Below, piece by piece: positions 5,961-10,412 of a DNA stretch of 10,412 nucleotides. The first letter of the stretch is position 1, and each line of letters begins with the position of its first letter. Source of the DNA: CAZNAQ01 sp964585585 (GTDB lineage Bacteria > Patescibacteriota > Patescibacteriia > Patescibacteriales > JAGXOH01); assembly GCA_964585585.1 (NCBI GenBank), contig CAZPEL010000034.1, positions 1-10,412 of the forward strand. The letters are read 5' to 3'. The notes beneath the pieces were generated by a model. The model made no database searches, was not told the origin of the DNA, and worked only from the letters and a program-made list of their open reading frames with translations. A program made the translations under genes and the position numbers.

Positions 5961-6350
5961 TCAATCCTTATATTTGGTAGTGATATTCGGGGGTTTTTGG
6001 TATTCCGGGAAAACTATATAAAAACCTTTTTCTTGAATGATCTGTTTCTTTTTCTCCCGACCGGACTCATCTACGGCCCGAATCGGAATACCCAGGGCAT
6101 AAACCAAGGCATTGGCTGTTACCACCCCTACCCTCAATCCGGTAAAGGTTTCTCCGGTCACCACTACTTGGATCTCTCGAACTTGGGAAATATCCAAACC
6201 TTCTTGTTCCAGGATTTGCTGGATACCGGGCAATAATTTCTCCGCTTGCCGTAATCGGGCCGCTATTTTCTTATCCGCCAAAATTTTTGAACCCTGCTTT
6301 AGCTTCAGCCCAATAGAGGAGGTTTTAGAGGTATCTATGCTTAAGACCAT
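5961..6350 (-). CDS. tsaB: Short TsaB-like protein (tRNA t6A biosynthesis, YeaZ family)
   Basis: TsaB is the non-catalytic partner of TsaD in making N6-threonylcarbamoyladenosine at position 37 of ANN-decoding tRNAs. The N-terminal ASKHA fold is recognisable: MVLSIDTSKTSS (1-12), the helix RQAEKLLPGI (34-43), and TGETFTGLRVGVVTANALVYAL (65-86), which corresponds to the family's GPGSFTGLRIG region with GPGS changed to TGET. The protein has only 129 residues, against roughly 220-230 in typical TsaB, so most of the second lobe is absent. The tail (PEYQKPPNIT, 115-124) resembles the terminal P-x-Y motif of full-length proteins, suggesting a natural internal reduction rather than a broken gene. 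It starts 36 nt after the glycosyltransferase gene and ends in TGA. Confidence 0.85.
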   Translation of the reverse strand: MVLSIDTSKTSSIGLKLKQGSKILADKKIAARLRQAEKLLPGIQQILEQEGLDISQVREIQVVVTGETFTGLRVGVVTANALVYALGIPIRAVDESGREKKKQIIQEKGFYIVFPEYQKPPNITTKYKD

Positions 6351-6386
6351 ACTCTAATAATAACATTTTAAAACTCTGCGGGAAAT

Positions 6387-7490
6387 CTAATCGGAATAAA
6401 CCTTCAGGGTTTCGGTCACAATGTTGTCCCAACCATACTTCTGTAACGCTCTTTCTTTGTTGTCTCGTCCGGTTGCGGCGATAAACTCCGAATCCGAGAG
6501 AAGACCCTTTATTTTCAAAGCCAGATCCTGATGATTTTTATTTTCAAAGAAAACGCCGTTCTTGCCCAGCGCTTCCCGGTTTTCCCGGATATCACTGGCC
6601 AGGACCGGCAGCCCGTAGGACATGGCCTCTAATAAAGCGATGGAAAGCCCCTCCGCCTCCGAGGGTTGGACAAACAAAAAGGCGTTGGAATATATTTCTT
6701 TTAACACAGAATTGAATTGGACTCCGGTAAAAATTATACGGGAGTCGCCTTCGGCCTCTTGCTTTAACTGCCGAACATAGGAGTCGGTATGAGCCCCTTC
6801 TCCCACCAAGACCAATTTTTTTTCGGTTTCCAATTCCTTAAAAGCCCGAATCAAATAATGGGTCCCCTTATGTCTTACCAATCTGGATACATTCAAAATA
6901 TAGTCACCTTTTTTCAGCCCCCATTTTTCATTTATCTTGTCCGGCTCCAAGTAGGAAGAAGGAAGAACTCCGTTAGGTATATAATAGGCCTTCCGATCAT
7001 AATTTGTTTCCACATAGTTCTTTAAGATCCGAGAAACCACTATTAATCTATCAGCATATTTAACGCACACCTTCTCTCCCCACTTTAAGGATAAACGGGC
7101 CCAGAATCCCCATTTTTGGTGTTGATAACAACGGGAATGAAAAGTGGCCACTATCCTGGTGCCCGGCTTTAATAATTTGACCAGCCATATCCAAAAAGAA
7201 GGGCCGATGGAATGGAAATGAACCACATCAACCCTTCTCTGGAATAACAAATGCAAACAGGCCAAAAAAGTATGGCTGATAGCGTCCAAGTGTTTAGTGG
7301 GGATGCTGGGCAACCCCACTAAACGAACGCCTTGGAATTGTTTCAATCTTTTAGGAGTATAATTGAATCTGGTGTAAGCAAATACTTTATGGCCGCGTTC
7401 AACCAGACAAGAGGCCAAATCCTCTACATGCTTTTCCACGCCCCCGCTATGGGAGGGGATCCCTTTTTGGCCAATAAAGTAAATTTTCAT
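6387..7490 (-). CDS. GT4-family glycosyltransferase (GT-B fold)
   Basis: This 367-residue cytoplasmic or membrane-associated enzyme should transfer a sugar from a nucleotide donor to a surface glycan or lipid carrier. The N-terminal acceptor domain has the glycine-rich loop GIPSHSGGVEKHVEDL (10-25) typical of the family. The C-terminal donor domain begins around residue 195 with ILNVSRLVRHKG (R203 and K208 are likely phosphate-binding). The family E-x7-E motif is present at E280 and E288 in PSEAEGLSIALLEAMSYGLPV. Length is normal for GT4. Donor, acceptor and linkage cannot be told from sequence. It begins 5 nt after the stop of the large IPT/TIG gene, so the two are probably translated together, which hints at a shared role in the cell surface. 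No Shine-Dalgarno sequence; the stop is TAG. Confidence 0.95.
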   Translation of the reverse strand: MKIYFIGQKGIPSHSGGVEKHVEDLASCLVERGHKVFAYTRFNYTPKRLKQFQGVRLVGLPSIPTKHLDAISHTFLACLHLLFQRRVDVVHFHSIGPSFWIWLVKLLKPGTRIVATFHSRCYQHQKWGFWARLSLKWGEKVCVKYADRLIVVSRILKNYVETNYDRKAYYIPNGVLPSSYLEPDKINEKWGLKKGDYILNVSRLVRHKGTHYLIRAFKELETEKKLVLVGEGAHTDSYVRQLKQEAEGDSRIIFTGVQFNSVLKEIYSNAFLFVQPSEAEGLSIALLEAMSYGLPVLASDIRENREALGKNGVFFENKNHQDLALKIKGLLSDSEFIAATGRDNKERALQKYGWDNIVTETLKVYSD

Positions 7491-7495
7491 ATATT

Positions 7496-10033
7496 TTATC
7501 TATTTCTGGCGATGATCACCGGATTATCGTAAAGATATTCCTGTTCGATAACGGCGATAATGAAGAACTCGCTTCTGTAATGGACATCGGCCCAATGATC
7601 GCCGACTCTAACTCCGCCATCCTCTCCAAAGTTGTAACCGCTGATGTAGAGAACGCCCCTAGTTCTGCCTTCGCTTTCTATATATTCCACTCGGCGGGCC
7701 AATCTCTTGATCTTGACCGGGCCGAAATTAACTTCGTTACTCACTTCCTCACCTACTTGCACGGTCACATAACCGTAATGATAATCATCCTTGACTTTGA
7801 TCCGTATTTCTTGGCCTTCTTCTGTGGGGTAAACACCCAATTTTTTAACATCCGGGTCGATCACGGTCTTGTTTTCATCCGCATATTTGTAAGTGATCTT
7901 GTTATCCTTGGGATCCAAGGAAAAACCATGACCGTAAATAGTGAGGATGTTGTTATCCATGTTTATGGAAGCCCTGGAGATGTGGGGAGGAACATGAAGA
8001 TCGAATTCCTCATCACTGCTCCATCTGTCATATTGAATCTTGACCGAGGACTGGGAGTTGGCCAGGTTGACTGGCGCCTCGGTTTGGATCAAGGCGTGGT
8101 CCCCGCTCCTTTGAGTGGAACTGGGAGTTCTAACCACTTCTTGCCCCCGGCCCACATCAAAGAAAACCTTGGTCAGTTCCGGGTTATCTCCGACACCGGC
8201 GGCTAAAATGGACATCTCCTCTCCGGCCTGAATATTATCCGGAGAAACATCCACCACTGAGGGAATTATTTCTAAGGGTAAATAATTGGATTTCTTGCCG
8301 TTCACCACCACATTGGTATAACCATTCTGGGTGCTGGTAGGCACGGTTACCACTATCTTTGTGCCTCCGTTCTTGATATTTTCCGGAGTGACCGAAGCGG
8401 TAACTCTTTCCTGCAGACCCTGGAATTCCACGGCTACGGTTCCGGTGGCTATATTAAAACCGTTGCCCACTAAAGTGATCTTGCGTCCGACTTTAGAGGC
8501 CGGGATCTTGGGGCTGCTGGAGTCGATCTTTCTGTATTTTTGAGCATTGATCTTTCTCAGTTTGGGTTTGGCCACATAGGTTAAGGCATCCTCTTTATTG
8601 CTCATCCCGCCTCCAGCATAAACGGTTACGCTTAACTCGTTTATATTTTGGGGGGTTTTCACTTCAATTATCACCTCATCTTCATTGGCAACAAGCTTCT
8701 TAGCCACTGTTTTACCCACACGTTCTCCTTCTTGGTCATAAAAATAAACACTTGGCCAACCGGCAATACCTCGGCCGTAGATCTTGATCTTGTCCCCTAC
8801 TTGCTCGTAGCCCTTTTTACTCCATTCCACCCGATCAATCCGGGGTTTAATGGTATAATCTATACTATTGGACTTCTTTTCCACTACCTCGCCGTCACTA
8901 TTGGCGTAGGAAGTAACAATATACATACTACCTAAAACCACATTGGCAGGAGTTTCAAAAGTGATACTAGACATATCGGAATCAACAAAGGAATACTTTA
9001 GCCATTTATTTTCCTTATCCCTGCTAGTATCCTTAACCTTTAAAACCAAAAAAGTATTGTCCTTTTTGGGAATAAAACCACTACCATAAACAACCAGATT
9101 ACTGCCTCCTCTGACCTTAACAGGAGATATTTCGTCTATTTCCGGCAAAACCTCGTATTGGAATTCTCCCACCATTTCTCCGGCTACATAAACTCGACCG
9201 ATTCCGGAAAAGGTTCCTTCTTCCATATTAAAATAAACACGGGAACCTTTAGTTCGGGTGGGCTCGAGCCGAGTGGTCTCCAGCTGGCCGTTCTCTCCGT
9301 TATAATAAGGAAGCTCTACCCTGACATCATCCTTGTTAAAAAAGGACAGATTGTTCAGATTAACATTCTTCTCGTGTCCGATCTTACCCTTGACCTTACC
9401 TGTTTTTAATTGGATGTTTTTCTTAAAAAAATTGATACCGTCCAAATAAAGAGTAGCCCCTTCCGGCATATTGTTATAGCCGATCATTAGGACCGCGGAC
9501 TCAGCACTTGAGGTCGGAGTGATCTCGACCAAATACTTCTGCCAATCAGTGGTCACTCGGGAAAATTTCCAGTCGGTCATGGCGGCATAATCCTGGTTCT
9601 TGTCCTCCAAGAAAGAGAAAATGTCCATATCCTGGGTGGCTTTGGCATAAAAACTCAGGTAATAATGCTGGCCGCCCTCGACCCGGAAACTGTTATTGTC
9701 CCCGTCCGAGATTATTCCGGCTATCTCGTCCTGGGGGGTACCGCTGGCGGTTATGGCAGCGGAATAAGAACCGTTGCCAAAAGAGGAAGCCTCGTAGGAT
9801 CTATGGAAATCATAGTCCCGGGTGTTACTGGGTGCTTTCCAGTTTACCCAGTTCCGTTCCAGGTCGTCCTCAAAGCTCCCACCGTTAATAAGATTGTCAA
9901 CGGCCTTAGCGCTGTTGACCAAACCTCCTTGCAAAAAAACGGATGCTCCGATAGCCAAACTAAAAAGAAATAGAATGACCATGGAAGTTTTAAAAATTCC
10001 GCCCCTCCCTATTTTTCTTTTACTGTTTTCCAT
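7496..10033 (-). CDS. Large exported surface protein: CBM-like jelly roll plus tandem IPT/TIG domains
   Basis: This 845-residue protein is not a named family, but its architecture is clear. A basic N-terminus and hydrophobic helix (about 15-35) form a signal peptide or anchor. Residues about 47-205 resemble a carbohydrate-binding jelly roll (CBM4/9 type), from NLINGGSFEDD through TTDWQKYLVEITP to LYLDGINFF. A beta-rich linker follows (206-296). Then come about six Ig-like IPT/TIG domains starting near 298, 398, 490, 590, 682 and 775, recognisable by repeated P-x-I-x-x-V starts and strands such as LVVYGSGF, ITLVGNGF, LTIYGHGF and LYISGYNF. No enzyme motif or sortase LPxTG signal is seen. It probably extends from the envelope and binds glycans or other cells. 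I chose ATG at 10033; an in-frame TTG at 10042 would add three residues. Confidence 0.93.
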   Translation of the reverse strand: MENSKRKIGRGGIFKTSMVILFLFSLAIGASVFLQGGLVNSAKAVDNLINGGSFEDDLERNWVNWKAPSNTRDYDFHRSYEASSFGNGSYSAAITASGTPQDEIAGIISDGDNNSFRVEGGQHYYLSFYAKATQDMDIFSFLEDKNQDYAAMTDWKFSRVTTDWQKYLVEITPTSSAESAVLMIGYNNMPEGATLYLDGINFFKKNIQLKTGKVKGKIGHEKNVNLNNLSFFNKDDVRVELPYYNGENGQLETTRLEPTRTKGSRVYFNMEEGTFSGIGRVYVAGEMVGEFQYEVLPEIDEISPVKVRGGSNLVVYGSGFIPKKDNTFLVLKVKDTSRDKENKWLKYSFVDSDMSSITFETPANVVLGSMYIVTSYANSDGEVVEKKSNSIDYTIKPRIDRVEWSKKGYEQVGDKIKIYGRGIAGWPSVYFYDQEGERVGKTVAKKLVANEDEVIIEVKTPQNINELSVTVYAGGGMSNKEDALTYVAKPKLRKINAQKYRKIDSSSPKIPASKVGRKITLVGNGFNIATGTVAVEFQGLQERVTASVTPENIKNGGTKIVVTVPTSTQNGYTNVVVNGKKSNYLPLEIIPSVVDVSPDNIQAGEEMSILAAGVGDNPELTKVFFDVGRGQEVVRTPSSTQRSGDHALIQTEAPVNLANSQSSVKIQYDRWSSDEEFDLHVPPHISRASINMDNNILTIYGHGFSLDPKDNKITYKYADENKTVIDPDVKKLGVYPTEEGQEIRIKVKDDYHYGYVTVQVGEEVSNEVNFGPVKIKRLARRVEYIESEGRTRGVLYISGYNFGEDGGVRVGDHWADVHYRSEFFIIAVIEQEYLYDNPVIIARNR

Positions 10034-10064
10034 AATTTTCAAAATTAATTATATATAAAATATG

Positions 10065-10412
10065 TTACTCAATTCGAAAGCCCAAGCTATAATCCAATTC
10101 CGATATTTCGCCGATTACTTTAATATCGGTCTTAGTGGGCAGGACCGAAGGAACATCCAGTATCTTGATAAATCTGCCCTGGTCATCGGTATAGGCATAA
10201 AAGGTCTCGTCAGCGAATTCTATCCTCACCTTCTCTTTAATGCCAAAACCTCCACCCCTTAAAGATATCGGGGTTCCGGCCGGGGCTCGATTCTTATCCA
10301 CCCTTAGAAACAGGGGTTCGGTGGGACTTAGATCCTCTTCCGTACTTTTCCTGTGGCCCAATATCTCCAGATCACTGTCCATGACCACCAAATTGGAGGC
10401 ATTAAAGCCAAC
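10065..10412 (-). CDS. IPT/TIG-like surface protein, C-terminal part only (5' end outside window)
   Basis: The frame is open to the right edge of the window, so only the last 115 residues are visible and the start lies outside; internal Met or TTG codons should not be taken as the start. The visible part contains one Ig-like domain with RAPAGTPISLRGGGFGIKEK and a later strand DDQGRFIKILDVPSVLP, a pattern common in IPT/TIG-like modules of secreted bacterial proteins. It ends in TAA, 31 nt before the ATG of the large IPT/TIG gene, so the two are likely in one operon. No catalytic motif is visible. Confidence 0.85.
   Translation of the reverse strand, partial: VGFNASNLVVMDSDLEILGHRKSTEEDLSPTEPLFLRVDKNRAPAGTPISLRGGGFGIKEKVRIEFADETFYAYTDDQGRFIKILDVPSVLPTKTDIKVIGEISELDYSLGFRIE

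Noticed and set aside
5156..5963. UGA read as glycine, as in Gracilibacteria or Absconditabacteria
   Set aside because: mraZ ends at a TGA followed at once by TAA at its normal family length, tsaB ends at TGA after its terminal motif, and the long frames need no UGA readthrough.
7580..8206. A 208-codon plus-strand ORF
   Set aside because: It is antisense to the IPT/TIG domains of the large surface protein and shows no domain of its own.

Overview
The window reads as chromosomal DNA from an ultra-small bacterium of the Candidate Phyla Radiation (Patescibacteria), most likely a Parcubacteria-type lineage. The assignment is an inference from several things: a compact all-minus-strand layout, a very short TsaB, secreted proteins combining cysteine-rich, Kazal-like and thrombospondin type 3 segments, a large IPT/TIG-repeat surface protein, and start codons with AU-rich leaders and no clear Shine-Dalgarno sequence. 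UGA is used as the stop of mraZ and tsaB and the long reading frames stay open, so the code is standard. This argues against the UGA=Gly groups (Gracilibacteria, Absconditabacteria).

All nine protein genes lie on the minus strand, so transcription runs from high to low coordinates. The first block (10412 to 5961) is an envelope/surface cluster: the C-terminal part of an IPT/TIG-like protein, an 845-residue exported protein (jelly-roll carbohydrate-binding-like domain plus about six IPT/TIG domains), a GT4 glycosyltransferase 5 nt behind it, and a miniature TsaB (tRNA t6A synthesis).

A 373-bp non-coding region (5588-5960) separates the blocks and is unusually dense. In the direction of transcription it holds two perfect DnaA boxes in inverted orientation, a hairpin with A and T tracts that can terminate on both strands, a good sigma70 promoter (TTGAAA-17-TATAAT), three 10-bp-spaced GGTGA-type repeats that look like the MraZ operator, and a long mraZ leader with two opposed arrays of an 8-bp unit that could fold against each other.

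The second block (5587 to 1) is the start of a division/cell-wall (dcw) cluster: mraZ, an inserted gene, rsmH, an ftsL-like gene and an ftsI-type class B penicillin-binding protein cut by the window edge. The inserted gene, between mraZ and rsmH, encodes an exported, extremely acidic, cysteine-rich protein with a degenerate Kazal domain, a coiled coil and two calcium-binding TSP3-type loops. A perfect 16-bp-stem hairpin without a U tract lies between it and rsmH. The main points to follow up are the inserted secreted protein, the DnaA-box pair, the regulatory layout of the mraZ leader, and the charged insertion in the PBP.
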